64,000 bases of DNA from Sulfitobacter sp043557345 (GCF_043557345.1 NZ_JBIFFV010000006.1:62001-126000); one strand, 5' to 3'; shown: positions 46,480 to 55,916, counted from the stretch's first letter. Notes: generated by a model not told the origin, from the letters alone. Program-made: numbers and translations.

Positions 46480-48560
46480 GCACGAAACCCAACACCCTCT
46501 TGCCACAACTGAGCATGTTTGGCGCCAATAAGGACGTGAGCTTTGCCGTCGGCATGGCGTTGGTGCTGGCGGTGCTGTTCCTGCCGCTGCCGCCGATCCT
46601 GCTGGACTTCGGGCTGGCGCTGTCGCTCTCGCTCTCGGTGCTGATCTTCATGGTGGCGCTTTGGATTCCGTCCCCCTTGCAGTTCAACTCTTTCCCGACG
46701 CTGCTGCTGGTCACCACCATGCTAAGACTGTCGCTCAACGTGGCCTCGACCCGGCTGATCCTCAGCGAAGGCCATGCGGGAATGCATGCGGCGGGGGATG
46801 TGATTCAAGGGTTCTCCAAGTTCATTGTGGCGGGCAATTTCGTCATCGGCGTGGTGATCTTTGCCATCCTCGTGATCATCAATTTCGTCGTGATTACCAA
46901 GGGCTCGACCCGCATCGCCGAGGTCGCCGCGCGGTTCTCGCTGGATGCGATGCCGGGCAAGCAGATGGCGATCGACGCCGATATGGGCGCGGGGCTGATC
47001 GAAGAAGACGAGGCCCGCCGCCGCCGCAAGGAGCTTGAGGACGAAAGCGCCTTTTTCGGGGCCATGGACGGTGCCTCGAAATTCGTGCGCGGAGATGCGG
47101 TGGCGGGGCTGATCATCACGCTGATCAACGTGATCGGCGGCATCCTGATCGGTGTCGTGCAGCGTGGCATGGGCGTGGGCGATGCCTTTAACGTCTTTAC
47201 CTCGCTGACCATTGGCGACGGGCTGGTCAGCCAAATTCCGGCGCTTGTCGTCTCGCTCGCCGCCGGTCTGATCGTGACCAAGGGCGGCACGCGGGGGGCG
47301 GCCAATGAGGCGGTCTTCGATCAGCTTTCGAACTTCCCCAAGGCGCTTTACATGGCGGCGCTGCTGCTCTTCGGCATCGGCCTTTTGCCCGGCTTTCCGC
47401 TGCTGGTCTTTGCCCTTTTGGCCGCGGCCATGGTGGGTTTGGGCGTGGTCATCCAGCGCGGCGCGGCAGAGGCGGCAGAGGCCAAGGCAAAGGCCGACGC
47501 CGAGGCGCAGAAACAGCAGGACATGCCAGAGGTCGACAGCAACCCGATGCATCTGGATGAGCTGCGGCTGGTGCTGGGCGAAGGGCTGGTGGCGTTGGCC
47601 AACCGCCCCGACGCGGTCTTGCCGAGCAAGATCAAATCCCTGCGCAAACATTTCGCCGAGGAATTCGGCTTTCCCATGCCCTCGGTGCGGATCAAGGATG
47701 ACGTGAGCCTGCCGATCAACAGCTACGCCTTCCAAATCCACGGCGTCGATGTGGCCAAGGGTGACATCCGCGCCAATCAGATGATGGTGATCAACCCCGA
47801 AGGCGCGCCGCTGCAACTGCCGGGCGAGGCCACGCGCGAGCCGACCTTCGGCCTCGACGCGCTTTGGGTCGACAGCAAGGTCGCCGATCAGGCCGAGGCG
47901 CAGGGCTATACCGTGGTGGACCCGGAAAGCGTGATCACCACGCATCTGACTGAAGTGGTCAAAGAGAACATGTCCGAGCTGCTCACCTATGGGTCGGCGA
48001 AAGAGGCGATTGAGGGGTTGGACCGGAACTATCAAAAGCTGGTCAACGACCTGCCCGTCCCCTCCCCCGCCATTCTGGTGCAGCAGGTCTTGCAGGAACT
48101 GCTGCTTGAACGCGTCTCGATCCGCAACCTGCCGCTGATCGTCGAGGCGATGGCCGAGGCCACGCGCCAGACCTCCAAGCCCGCGCTGGTGCTGGAGAAT
48201 GTGCGCCGCCGCCTGTCGAGCCAGATTTGCCAAGGGCTGGCCGATGGGCAGGGCTTCGTGCCGGTCATCACCCTGTCGCCCTCATGGGAGGCGGAGTTCA
48301 TCGAGGCGGTCAAGATCGTGGGCGAGGATCGCACCTTTGTCATGTCGCCCAAACGGGTGCAGGAATTCGTGCTGCAAGCGCGCCAGCAGATCCAGCGCTT
48401 CGCCTCGGAAGACAGTTGGCCTGCGCTGATGGTCAACCCCGAGGCGCGGTCCTATGTGCGCTCCATGCTGGAACGGGTCAGCCCGATGACGCCCGTGATC
48501 TCCAACGCCGAGATCCATCGCAAGGTATCCCTGCGGACCGTCGCCACCATCGGGGGCTAG
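46476..48560 (+). CDS. flhA: Flagellar biosynthesis protein FlhA
   Basis: 694-residue export-gate component. Eight N-terminal membrane helices (about 20-325), with TTMLRLSLNVASTRLIL near 76-92 and the FHIPEP-type loop FSLDAMPGKQMAIDADMGAGLI near 151-172 (FHIPEP family signature). Then the cytoplasmic nonamer ring domain (about 355-690). ATG overlaps the stop of the transglycosylase gene. Confidence 0.97.
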   Translation: MSTKPNTLLPQLSMFGANKDVSFAVGMALVLAVLFLPLPPILLDFGLALSLSLSVLIFMVALWIPSPLQFNSFPTLLLVTTMLRLSLNVASTRLILSEGHAGMHAAGDVIQGFSKFIVAGNFVIGVVIFAILVIINFVVITKGSTRIAEVAARFSLDAMPGKQMAIDADMGAGLIEEDEARRRRKELEDESAFFGAMDGASKFVRGDAVAGLIITLINVIGGILIGVVQRGMGVGDAFNVFTSLTIGDGLVSQIPALVVSLAAGLIVTKGGTRGAANEAVFDQLSNFPKALYMAALLLFGIGLLPGFPLLVFALLAAAMVGLGVVIQRGAAEAAEAKAKADAEAQKQQDMPEVDSNPMHLDELRLVLGEGLVALANRPDAVLPSKIKSLRKHFAEEFGFPMPSVRIKDDVSLPINSYAFQIHGVDVAKGDIRANQMMVINPEGAPLQLPGEATREPTFGLDALWVDSKVADQAEAQGYTVVDPESVITTHLTEVVKENMSELLTYGSAKEAIEGLDRNYQKLVNDLPVPSPAILVQQVLQELLLERVSIRNLPLIVEAMAEATRQTSKPALVLENVRRRLSSQICQGLADGQGFVPVITLSPSWEAEFIEAVKIVGEDRTFVMSPKRVQEFVLQARQQIQRFASEDSWPALMVNPEARSYVRSMLERVSPMTPVISNAEIHRKVSLRTVATIGG

Positions 48561-48562
48561 GG

Positions 48563-49318
48563 ATGGACCTTTCGGCCCTCCTGACCGATGCCCTGATGGG
48601 GTATTTCGTCGTTTTCGCCCGGATCGGCAGCGCGCTTGTATTCATGCCGGGGTTCGGGGAGACTTCGGTGCCGATGCGGCATCGGTTGTTCTTTGGCCTG
48701 ATCCTTAGCGCCGCGCTATATCCCGTGACCGGCCTTGGCCCCGTGGCCGAAGACCGCCCCGGTGCCCTGTTGTTGATCTTTGGCTCGGAGATCACCGTGG
48801 GCCTCTGGATTGGGCTGGTGGCGCGCACGCTGCTTTCGGCGCTGCAATTTGCGGGCTATCAGATGGCCCTGATGTCGGGGCTGGCGAATGCTTTGGCCCC
48901 GAACATCGGCGCGTTCGAGGGGGCGACCTCTATGGCGGCGATGCTGTTGATCGGGGCCACGGCGCTGATATTCATCACCGATCTGCACCACCTCATCATT
49001 GAATCGCTGCTCATGTCCTATCAGGTCTTCGTGCCGGGCACCTTCATGCTGGCCGATCTGACCGACCAATTCGCGCGGGCGACGCAGGTGAGCCTCTACC
49101 TTGGCCTGTCCATCGCAGCGCCCTTCTATGTCGCCGGTCTGGTGCTGAACGTCGGCATGGGTCTGGCCAACCGCATGATGGCGAGCCTTCAGGTCTTCTT
49201 TATCGCCCAGCCCTTGCTGATCGCCGCCGGGCTGGCCTTGATGGTGCTGGCGGTTCCGACCATGATGCGCGGGTTTCTTGAGCCTTTCGCGAATTGGCTC
49301 ACCACCTACGGATTCTAG
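48563..49318 (+). CDS. fliR: Flagellar export protein FliR
   Basis: 251 residues, six membrane helices. MDLSALLTDALMGYFVVFARIGSALVFMPGFGE is the FliR N-terminus (in parts: FARIGSALVFMPGFGE). The ATG at 48563 follows the flhA stop by 2 bases with a GGGCTAGGG site; the longer frame lies within flhA. Confidence 0.95.
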   Translation: MDLSALLTDALMGYFVVFARIGSALVFMPGFGETSVPMRHRLFFGLILSAALYPVTGLGPVAEDRPGALLLIFGSEITVGLWIGLVARTLLSALQFAGYQMALMSGLANALAPNIGAFEGATSMAAMLLIGATALIFITDLHHLIIESLLMSYQVFVPGTFMLADLTDQFARATQVSLYLGLSIAAPFYVAGLVLNVGMGLANRMMASLQVFFIAQPLLIAAGLALMVLAVPTMMRGFLEPFANWLTTYGF

Positions 49319-49321
49319 CCC

Positions 49322-50440
49322 ATGTCGGAAGAGGACAAGAGCAGTAAGACCGAAGAGCCGACGGAGAAAAAGCTCCGCGACGCGCGCAAGAAAGGCGACG
49401 TGCCGCAATCGCGCGAGACCGGCACCGCGATGCTGGTCTTTGCCCTGCTGATGATCCTGATCTTCGTGCTTCCCGCCTCGATCGACGGTATCGTGGCGGC
49501 GCTGCAAAGCCCCCTTTTGGGGGCGGGTGTGACCGCCATCGGCACCGGCGGCACCGGCGTGGCCGAAGCGGGCCAGGTGCTGAAATCGCTAGGCTTCACG
49601 CTGGGGCTGGCGATGATGCCGGTGGTGGGGATCATGGTGCTGGCAGCCCTCTTCGGCGTTTTGATCCAAGGCGAGACCGTCGTCTCGGCCGAGCGGATCA
49701 AGCCCAAGTTCTCCAAGCTGAACCCGCTGTCGGGGTTCAAGCGGCTGTTCTCGGCCGAGGCTTTCGTCGAATTCGCCAAGAACACCGCCAAGGTGCTGGT
49801 GATCGGTTTCATCACCGTCTGGGCCGTGCGCGACATCGCGCAGTCGCTGGGCCAGACGCGGGCTTTCATCCCAGAGACGCTGCTGCAAGCGACCCTGCAA
49901 AAGGTGCGCTGGATTTTTCTGGTCACCACCGTGCTTTTGGTGCCCATCGCCATCGCCGACATCATCTGGAAGCGGGCGCAGTGGAAAAAGAAACAGATGA
50001 TGAGCCTCAAGGAAATCCGCGACGAGCATAAGGACAGCGAGGGCGATCCGCAGATCAAGGGCCGCCGCGCCGAATTGCGCCGCGCCCGCGCCCGCCAGCG
50101 CATCGCGCAGGCCATTCCCAACGCCAGCGTGATCCTGACCAACCCGACCCATTACGCCGTGGCGCTGAAATATGAACAGGGGGTCGATGATGTGCCGGTC
50201 TGCGTGGCCAAAGGGGCCGATGTCATGGCCCACCGCATCCGCGAGTTGGCCAAGGAACACGACATTCCGATGATCGAGAACCGCCCGCTGGCCCGTGCGC
50301 TGCACGCGGCGGTGGAGGTCGACGACCGCATCCCGATGGAACACTGGCAAGCCGTGGCCGAGATCATCGGCTTTGTCATGGACCTGCGCCGCAACGTGCG
50401 CCGCAAGCCCCCCGCCGGGTCGTCGATCCGCGAGGAGTGA
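49322..50440 (+). CDS. flhB: Flagellar export switch protein FlhB
   Basis: 372 residues. Four membrane helices (about 34-215) and the cytoplasmic domain with the autocleavage motif Asn274-Pro-Thr-His277 (SVILTNPTHYAVAL). The N-terminal EDKSSKTEEPTEKKLRDARKKG is the standard FlhB start. It switches export from rod/hook to filament substrates. Convergent with the MotE gene, 9 bases apart; no terminator is visible between. Confidence 0.97.
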   Translation: MSEEDKSSKTEEPTEKKLRDARKKGDVPQSRETGTAMLVFALLMILIFVLPASIDGIVAALQSPLLGAGVTAIGTGGTGVAEAGQVLKSLGFTLGLAMMPVVGIMVLAALFGVLIQGETVVSAERIKPKFSKLNPLSGFKRLFSAEAFVEFAKNTAKVLVIGFITVWAVRDIAQSLGQTRAFIPETLLQATLQKVRWIFLVTTVLLVPIAIADIIWKRAQWKKKQMMSLKEIRDEHKDSEGDPQIKGRRAELRRARARQRIAQAIPNASVILTNPTHYAVALKYEQGVDDVPVCVAKGADVMAHRIRELAKEHDIPMIENRPLARALHAAVEVDDRIPMEHWQAVAEIIGFVMDLRRNVRRKPPAGSSIREE

Positions 50441-50449
50441 GGCGCGCTT

Positions 50450-51079
50450 TCAGCGCAGACGCAGCCCTTCGAGGTTGCGGTCAGCGGGAAGTTTTGAGCG
50501 CTCCAGCAGGATTTTCGTGATCAACCGCGCGCGGACAAGGCTGAACGAGCCCATGATCTGCGCCGCATCCCGTTCGGGCATGGCGCCGATGACCTGCACG
50601 GCGGTTTCCACGTCGATCTCATCCATGATGCCCGCCGCCACCTGCGGCTTCATGTTGCGGTAAAGCTCGACCAGTTTGGTCATGTCCTGATTGTTCGCCT
50701 CTTCGATCACCTTAAGCTGCGCGCCGATCTCGTCGCGCAGGCTGGCGAGGCGGGTCTGTTCGGCCTTGAGGCTCTGTTCGGCCAGCGCAAGCTTGGCTTC
50801 GCGGTCGGCGATCGTGTCGCGTTGCTCTTTCAGCAGCGCGCGCTCTTCGGCGATGGCTTCGGCGATCAGATGGCTCGGCTCGCACATGCCGCTCTCGCCC
50901 GGGGCGCTGGCGTCATAGCTGGGCGGCGCGGGGGCGGCGGCAAGCTCAACAGGGACCGGGGGCGTGTCATCGGGGGTTTCGGCGATGGCCATCATCGGCA
51001 TGAACTCAACCGTGAGTTTGAGCACGCCAGCCACGCCAAGGCCAAAAAGCGCGATCTTTGGCAGGGAAATACGGCTCAT
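50450..51079 (-). CDS. MotE-family flagellar protein
   Basis: 209 residues: one N-terminal membrane helix (about 8-31), a periplasmic coiled coil (about 68-130; AEAIAEERALLKEQRDTIADREAKLALAEQSLKAEQTRLASL, in parts), then a MgtE-intracellular-like helical domain (about 140-190; LVELYRNMKPQVAAGIMDEIDVETAVQVIGAMPERDAAQIM, in parts). This is the plan of MotE, the periplasmic chaperone of MotC/MotB stator assembly in Sinorhizobium. Overlaps the DUF6468 gene by 4 bases in the fliL-fliM operon. Confidence 0.88.
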   Translation of the reverse strand: MSRISLPKIALFGLGVAGVLKLTVEFMPMMAIAETPDDTPPVPVELAAAPAPPSYDASAPGESGMCEPSHLIAEAIAEERALLKEQRDTIADREAKLALAEQSLKAEQTRLASLRDEIGAQLKVIEEANNQDMTKLVELYRNMKPQVAAGIMDEIDVETAVQVIGAMPERDAAQIMGSFSLVRARLITKILLERSKLPADRNLEGLRLR

Positions 51080-51477
51080 TCCTTACGCTCCTTGGTGATG
51101 TCGAAAAAGGTGCGGACCAGTTCGGATTTGCCCTGCACCGCCGCTTGCCCCCGGACCTGCGCGCGGCCCTTGAGCCGCGCGGCGCGCATCTGGGCCGGGT
51201 TCTGGCCTGCCGGGGCAGGCTCGGGCGCGGCTTGGCGCGGCGGCGTCGCCTCACGCTGCACCGGCGGCTCGGGGCGCTGCACCTTGGTGCTAAGGTCGCG
51301 CAGGTCTTCGACCGATTTCGCCGATTGATCGACCGCGTTGGAAAAGGCCCCGACCATCGGCTCCATCTCTTTCAGGGTCGCCATCAGGGCGCGAACGCGG
51401 CGGTCGAGGATAAAGGCATAGACCAGCGTGCCGAGCAGCAGCACGATGATGAGGATATCAATCAAGGCCGGCACCAT
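51076..51477 (-). CDS. DUF6468-family flagellar-locus protein
   Basis: 133 residues: an N-terminal membrane helix (about 3-26, PALIDILIIVLLLGTLVYAFIL), a short coiled-coil-like region (RRVRALMATLKEMEPMVGAFSNAVDQS), then a Pro/Ala/Arg-rich tail. I recall the DUF6468 family in this position in alphaproteobacterial flagellar operons; its function is not known. Its start overlaps fliM by 20 bases. Possibly a membrane helper of the C ring or stator. Confidence 0.8.
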   Translation of the reverse strand: MVPALIDILIIVLLLGTLVYAFILDRRVRALMATLKEMEPMVGAFSNAVDQSAKSVEDLRDLSTKVQRPEPPVQREATPPRQAAPEPAPAGQNPAQMRAARLKGRAQVRGQAAVQGKSELVRTFFDITKERKE

Positions 51478-52405
51478 CGTCGCTGTCCTCCTGATTTTCC
51501 TTAGGGAGCAAGGATTGGATCACCCGCAACGCCAAGGCGCCATTGCTGCGCTGGCCAAAGGCCGCTTGAAACATCGGCTGGGCATTCACCATGCCGACCA
51601 CGGGGGTATCGACGGTCATGCCCAGATCAATCACCTGACCGGGCTTCCATTCCAGCACCTCATGCAGCGGGATCGTCACCTGCTGTAGCACGCCGGTGAT
51701 CGTGACCGTGGTGCTGGAGATCTGGCTGTTCATATCCTTACGCGCATTGCTATCGGTGGGCGAGCGCCCGCCAAGGAAGGGCTGCGCAAGCTGGGCGCTG
51801 ACCTCATCCAGCGTGCCATAGGGCAAGACCAGCGCCATATGGCCGCTGCGATCCTCGAACTGCATATGCATCCGGACCAGCACCGTCGCGGTGCGCGGCG
51901 CGGCCAGCATGACCGAGCGGGGGTTGGATTCGAGCGATTGAATGTCGAATTGCACCGGGCTGACATCATGCAGGCAATGCGCCAAACCTTTGAGCGAAAG
52001 TTCCGCCAGCCTGCGGCCCAGTTTTTGCTCGATCGCGGTCAGGCCGCGGGGTTTCCACTGCTGGCTGGTGGCGCGGCGGCCGCCCAACATGATCTCGAGC
52101 ACCGAAAACAGCAGGTCGGGCTCGACCACGCAGGCGATCTGGCTGCCCCAGCTTTCCGCATTGGCGATGGCGATGAGCGAGGGCGACTGAATGCTCTCCA
52201 TCGCGTCCTCATAGGGCATGTATTCGAGCGAGCTCAGTTCAATCTCGGGGGCGATGGTGCAATAGGATTTGAGGTCGGGCACCAGAGCCAGCAGCAGACG
52301 GTCGATGATGATCTCAAGCGTCGGCAGGCGCTGGAAGCTTTCCCGCGCCTGACGGATCATCGTCTCTTCGAGGCTCAGCGCATCGGGGGAGGCCGCTGTC
52401 GTCAT
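51458..52405 (-). CDS. fliM: Flagellar motor switch protein FliM
   Basis: 315 residues. C-ring protein: CheC-like middle domain (about 40-230; LLLALVPDLKSYCTIAPEIELSSLEYMPYEDAMESIQSPSLIAI in parts, and ALVLPYGTLDEVSAQLAQPF) and C-terminal SpoA domain (about 240-310; VTITGVLQQVTIPLHEVLEWKPGQVIDLG in parts). The canonical N-terminal CheY-P-binding peptide is not obvious; the protein starts MTTAASPDALSLEETMIRQ. Overlaps fliL by 4 bases. Confidence 0.92.
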   Translation of the reverse strand: MTTAASPDALSLEETMIRQARESFQRLPTLEIIIDRLLLALVPDLKSYCTIAPEIELSSLEYMPYEDAMESIQSPSLIAIANAESWGSQIACVVEPDLLFSVLEIMLGGRRATSQQWKPRGLTAIEQKLGRRLAELSLKGLAHCLHDVSPVQFDIQSLESNPRSVMLAAPRTATVLVRMHMQFEDRSGHMALVLPYGTLDEVSAQLAQPFLGGRSPTDSNARKDMNSQISSTTVTITGVLQQVTIPLHEVLEWKPGQVIDLGMTVDTPVVGMVNAQPMFQAAFGQRSNGALALRVIQSLLPKENQEDSDDGAGLD

Positions 52406-52935
52406 TGCACCACCATATCGGCAATCAGGATTTCATGTGGCGCGTCGGTGTGCCCCACCGCCCGCGCCCGGCGCAGCAGTTCGGTCTTTAGCATCGCCAA
52501 CCCATAGCTGCCCGACAGATCGCTGACATGCAACTGACGCAGGAAGTCTTGGAAGCTGTCGCGCAGGTAAATCTCACGCGCGACCAGACGGTCCGCGCCC
52601 TCGACAGTCTCGTCATAGACCATCAGCATGTTGAGCTTGAGAAAACGGCTTGTCTGCCCGCCCTGCGGGCCGGTGTCGGTGACGTTCACGATGATCTCAG
52701 GGAAAGGCATGACCGGCATCTTCACTTCGGTCTTGGATTTTTCCCCATGGCCGTCTTCGCCACCCGTCTCGCCGTGATCGTTCTCGGCCGTCTCAACGGT
52801 CTCTTCGGCGGCCTTCTCTCCGCCCAGCCCGGCCATTTCAAGCAGCCCCGAAGGGCCGATGGCCAGCGTCACCCCACCCAGACCCGCAAGAAGGCAGAGC
52901 AAGACGACAGCAAGGATAGCGAGAGGCTTTTTCAT
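52402..52935 (-). CDS. fliL: Flagellar basal body-associated protein FliL
   Basis: 177 residues from MKKPLAILAVVLLCLLAGLGG: single membrane helix, acidic/His-rich linker (about 50-80; ENDHGETGGEDGHGEKSKT), and the C-terminal periplasmic stomatin-like FliL domain (about 90-177; EIIVNVTDTGPQGGQTSRFLKLNMLMVYDE in parts). It stabilises stators. First gene of fliL-fliM-DUF6468-motE. Start at 52935, downstream of GAGTGAAAGA. Confidence 0.92.
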   Translation of the reverse strand: MKKPLAILAVVLLCLLAGLGGVTLAIGPSGLLEMAGLGGEKAAEETVETAENDHGETGGEDGHGEKSKTEVKMPVMPFPEIIVNVTDTGPQGGQTSRFLKLNMLMVYDETVEGADRLVAREIYLRDSFQDFLRQLHVSDLSGSYGLAMLKTELLRRARAVGHTDAPHEILIADMVVQ

Positions 52936-53040
52936 TCTTTCACTCTTAATCGGATCCCGCGCGAAGCGCCACACGCAAGAACAAATACATCTTCAAACAA
53001 GCTTTATTGCAACAGAAACCTGTTTATTTTCCGGATCGAC

Positions 53041-53064
53041 CAAGTATAAATCGATATATACTTG
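53041..53064. promoter_or_regulatory. 24-bp palindrome CAAGTATA-N8-TATACTTG upstream of fliF
   Basis: Perfect 8-bp arms with spacer AATCGATA, in the 182-base gap between the divergent fliL and fliF starts, 54 bases before fliF. The size and symmetry suit a dimeric regulator of both flagellar operons; TATATACT within it resembles a -10 box, so it may also overlap the fliF promoter. Regulator unidentified. Confidence 0.5.
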
Positions 53065-53117
53065 CATAGTGAGGGCCGAGTGGAGAATGCTCGGGCCGTA
53101 CAACCGAGTGAGGGGCC

Positions 53118-54821
53118 GTGAATCAGATCGTTGAAAACCTTAAGGATTTGGGTCCAAAGCGGCTGGCTCTCCTCGGCGGCATCGGTCTGGCGATCACTGC
53201 GGCCATCTTTATCGGCGCGCGGACCATCCTAGCCCCCACCTATGTCCCGGTTTACAGCCAGTTGAGCCCCGGCACCGCCTCGCAGATGATGCAGACGCTG
53301 GAACAGGCGGGGCTGACGGTCGATCTGTCGCGCAACGGCGATACCATTTCGGTCGCCGAGACCGACATCGCCCGCGCCCGCATGGCGCTGGCCGATGCGG
53401 GGCTGCCGGGCGAAGGCGTCCCGGGGTGGGAGATTTTCGACAATATGTCCGGCATGGGGATGAACTCTTTCATGCAAAAGGTGAACCGGCTGCGCGCGCT
53501 GGAAGGTGAGTTGGCCCGGTCGATCCAGACGATCAGCGGCATCAAGGCCGCGCGGGTGCATCTGGTGCTGCCCGAACGCGCCGCATTTTCGCGCTCCCGG
53601 GCCGAGGCCAGCGGCTCGGTCATCGTGCGCTCGCAGGCCAATACCAGCATGACCCGCCGTCAGGCGCAGGCGATCCAAGCGCTGGTGGCCTCCGCCGTGG
53701 CGGATTTGGAAGCGCAGAACGTGACCGTCCTGTCGGCCTCTGGCGAGACGATCCTGGCCAAGGACGAGGGCGGCAGCTCTGACTTCTCGCTGCAAGGGCA
53801 GCGCAGCATGATCGAAGAGCAGCTTGCGCAAAAGGTTGAATCGATCCTTAACGCCCGCGTGGGGCCGGGCAATGCCCGCGTGCGGGTCAGCGTCGATCTG
53901 ACGACCGAGCGCGAAGTCCGCGTCTCGCGTAGTTTCGATCCCGCCCAGCAGGTCGCCCGGTCGATCGAGACCCGCGTGCGCAACTCGAACGAGACCGATC
54001 CGGCGGCGGCCACGGTGGATGTGGCCAACAACATCCCCGATGAACTGCGCGACGATGCAGGCGGGGCCGCGGGCCAGTCTACCCGTTCGGAAAACGACGA
54101 GATCATCAACTACGAGATCGGCTCGGTTCAAAGCGAACTGGTGCGTGAGCCGGGCGATATCGAGCGTATCTCGGTCGCGGTCTTGGTCAACGGCAGCTAC
54201 GGCACCCTGCCCGATGGCTCCGAAGGCTATATCGAGCGCAGCCCCGAAGAGATGGCGCGCCTGACGCAATTGGTCAGCACGGCCATCGGCTTTGATCAGG
54301 CCCGAGGCGATCAGGTGCAGGTCGACAGTCTGCAATTCCTCGATTTCGATTCCGAGTTCAACACCCCCGGCAGCCGTGGCTTGGGCGCGGTGCTGGCCGA
54401 TAACGCCATGACCATTCTGCGGTCGCTCTTTGCCTTGGCGCTGGTGGCGATCATCATGGTGCTGGGCGCGCGCCCGCTGCGCATGGTGCTGGATGCCACC
54501 CTGCCCCAGCCTGCGCTGGCCGGTGCCGGGGCCGATGCGGCGCTGCTGGACGGCCCCGAGGAAGACAACGCGCCCAAGGCGCTGACCGGCGGCACCCAGA
54601 AAGAGACGCCGCAAAACCGTCTACCCACCCCGGCGGCGGCGCAGTCCGGTGCGGTGCTTGGCCCGATGGATGAGCTGCCCCGCGACATGGTGCATCTCGC
54701 CTCGGTCGAGGGGGCGGTTCAGCACAGCCAATTGCGCGCCGTGGCCGAACTGGCCGAGGACAACACCGATGACGCGCTGCGCGTTCTGGGCGAATGGCTG
54801 TCGGAAGGGGATGATCTGTGA
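53118..54821 (+). CDS. fliF: Flagellar MS-ring protein FliF
   Basis: 567 residues, GTG start with GAGGGG upstream. Membrane helix 1 about 16-36, secretin-like ring domains (about 40-430; YVPVYSQLSPGTASQMMQTLEQAGL, and MNSFMQKVNRLRALEGELARSIQTI in parts, RAAFSRSRAEASGSVIV), helix 2 about 434-454 (SLFALALVAIIMVLGARPLRM), then a cytoplasmic FliG-binding tail ending LRVLGEWLSEGDDL. Overlaps fliH by 4 bases. Confidence 0.97.
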   Translation: MNQIVENLKDLGPKRLALLGGIGLAITAAIFIGARTILAPTYVPVYSQLSPGTASQMMQTLEQAGLTVDLSRNGDTISVAETDIARARMALADAGLPGEGVPGWEIFDNMSGMGMNSFMQKVNRLRALEGELARSIQTISGIKAARVHLVLPERAAFSRSRAEASGSVIVRSQANTSMTRRQAQAIQALVASAVADLEAQNVTVLSASGETILAKDEGGSSDFSLQGQRSMIEEQLAQKVESILNARVGPGNARVRVSVDLTTEREVRVSRSFDPAQQVARSIETRVRNSNETDPAAATVDVANNIPDELRDDAGGAAGQSTRSENDEIINYEIGSVQSELVREPGDIERISVAVLVNGSYGTLPDGSEGYIERSPEEMARLTQLVSTAIGFDQARGDQVQVDSLQFLDFDSEFNTPGSRGLGAVLADNAMTILRSLFALALVAIIMVLGARPLRMVLDATLPQPALAGAGADAALLDGPEEDNAPKALTGGTQKETPQNRLPTPAAAQSGAVLGPMDELPRDMVHLASVEGAVQHSQLRAVAELAEDNTDDALRVLGEWLSEGDDL

Positions 54822-55480
54822 TCACGAGCCTCAAGCTTCAGAATTTCGATGAGGACGGCAAGAGCAAACCGCAAGACCCGGCGTTGCCCACCCCCGAAGA
54901 GATCGAAGCGAAGATCAAGAAGGCCCATAAGCAGGGCCATATCGAAGGCTATCTGGCCGGGGCCGATGCGGGCCGGGCCGAGATGCATCAGACCATGCAG
55001 GCCGAACATGCCGTCATGGCCGAAAAGCTCGCGCAGGAGCTTGCGCGGCTGGCGCAGGCGATGCAGGCCCATCAAGAGGCACTGATGGCGCAGATCGTGG
55101 GCTTTACCCTGCAAACCTGCGAGATCGTCCTGCCCGAGGTGATCGAACGGCTTTCGACCGCACGGGTGAAAAAGACCGTGACCCAATCGCTGAAAATGGC
55201 CATCGGGTCGAGCCATATCAAAGTGCGCCTGTCGCCCGCCACGCTGGATCAGATCGGCCCCGACCTGCGCCAACGGGCGGTCTATTACAAATGCGATAGC
55301 GTGCTGGACCTGCGCGCCGATCCCGCGCTGCCCGATGGGGATGCGCGGATGGAATGGGACCACGGCAGCCTTGATTACGGGTTCAAAAAGATTTGCGACC
55401 GCCTGCTCGCCGAATTGCGCGACACCCACGCGCGGGCGCTGAAAGCACAAAAGGAGAAGGACGGAAATGGACAAGCCTGA
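54818..55480 (+). CDS. fliH: FliH-like flagellar assembly protein
   Basis: 220 residues. Polar N-terminus (PTPEEIEAKIKKAHKQGHIEGYLAGADAGRAE), a long helical stalk (about 50-95; MAEKLAQELARLAQAMQAHQEALMAQIVG), and the C-terminal globular part (VKVRLSP-like KVRLSPATLDQI). FliH regulates FliI and links it to the export gate and C ring. It is divergent, but gene order fliF-fliH-fliN fits. Overlaps fliN by 14 bases. Confidence 0.85.
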   Translation: MITSLKLQNFDEDGKSKPQDPALPTPEEIEAKIKKAHKQGHIEGYLAGADAGRAEMHQTMQAEHAVMAEKLAQELARLAQAMQAHQEALMAQIVGFTLQTCEIVLPEVIERLSTARVKKTVTQSLKMAIGSSHIKVRLSPATLDQIGPDLRQRAVYYKCDSVLDLRADPALPDGDARMEWDHGSLDYGFKKICDRLLAELRDTHARALKAQKEKDGNGQA

Positions 55481-55916
55481 CCTGCAATCCCCCCAAGACG
55501 ACAACAAGCCCACAGAGGGCAAAGCGCCTGACGCCACGCCAGAGCAACCGCGCGCCGATGCCTTTGGCAACGCCGCCAGCACGGGCGGCGATGATGCGGG
55601 CGTCTTCCCGCAGCTCGACACCGAAGATTCGCGCAATGCGCTGGCCCCCCGCCCCGAGGCGGGCGGTGCGGGCATCAATGCGATGCTGAACGTCGGCCTC
55701 GATGTGCAGATCGTGCTGGGCCAAGCCCGCATGCCGATTTCGCGCCTGCTGGAACTCACCCGCGGCTCGATCGTGGAGTTGAACCGCAAGATCGGCGCGC
55801 CGGTGGACCTTATGGTCTCGGACCGTCTGGTGGCGCGCGGTGATCTCGTGAAGGTCGGTGAAGACCGGCTGGGCGTGTCGCTGACCCAGATCGTCAAGGA
55901 CTATGTCCCTGACTGA
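55467..55916 (+). CDS. fliN: Flagellar motor switch protein FliN
   Basis: 149 residues: disordered polar N-terminus (about 1-60), then the SpoA domain (LNVGLDVQIVLGQARMPISRLLELTRGSIVELN... in parts; APVDLMVSDRLVARGDLVKVGEDRLGVSLTQIV in parts), the FliN core. Ribosome site AAGGAGAAGG. Overlaps fliP by 14 bases. Confidence 0.95.
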   Translation: MDKPDLQSPQDDNKPTEGKAPDATPEQPRADAFGNAASTGGDDAGVFPQLDTEDSRNALAPRPEAGGAGINAMLNVGLDVQIVLGQARMPISRLLELTRGSIVELNRKIGAPVDLMVSDRLVARGDLVKVGEDRLGVSLTQIVKDYVPD

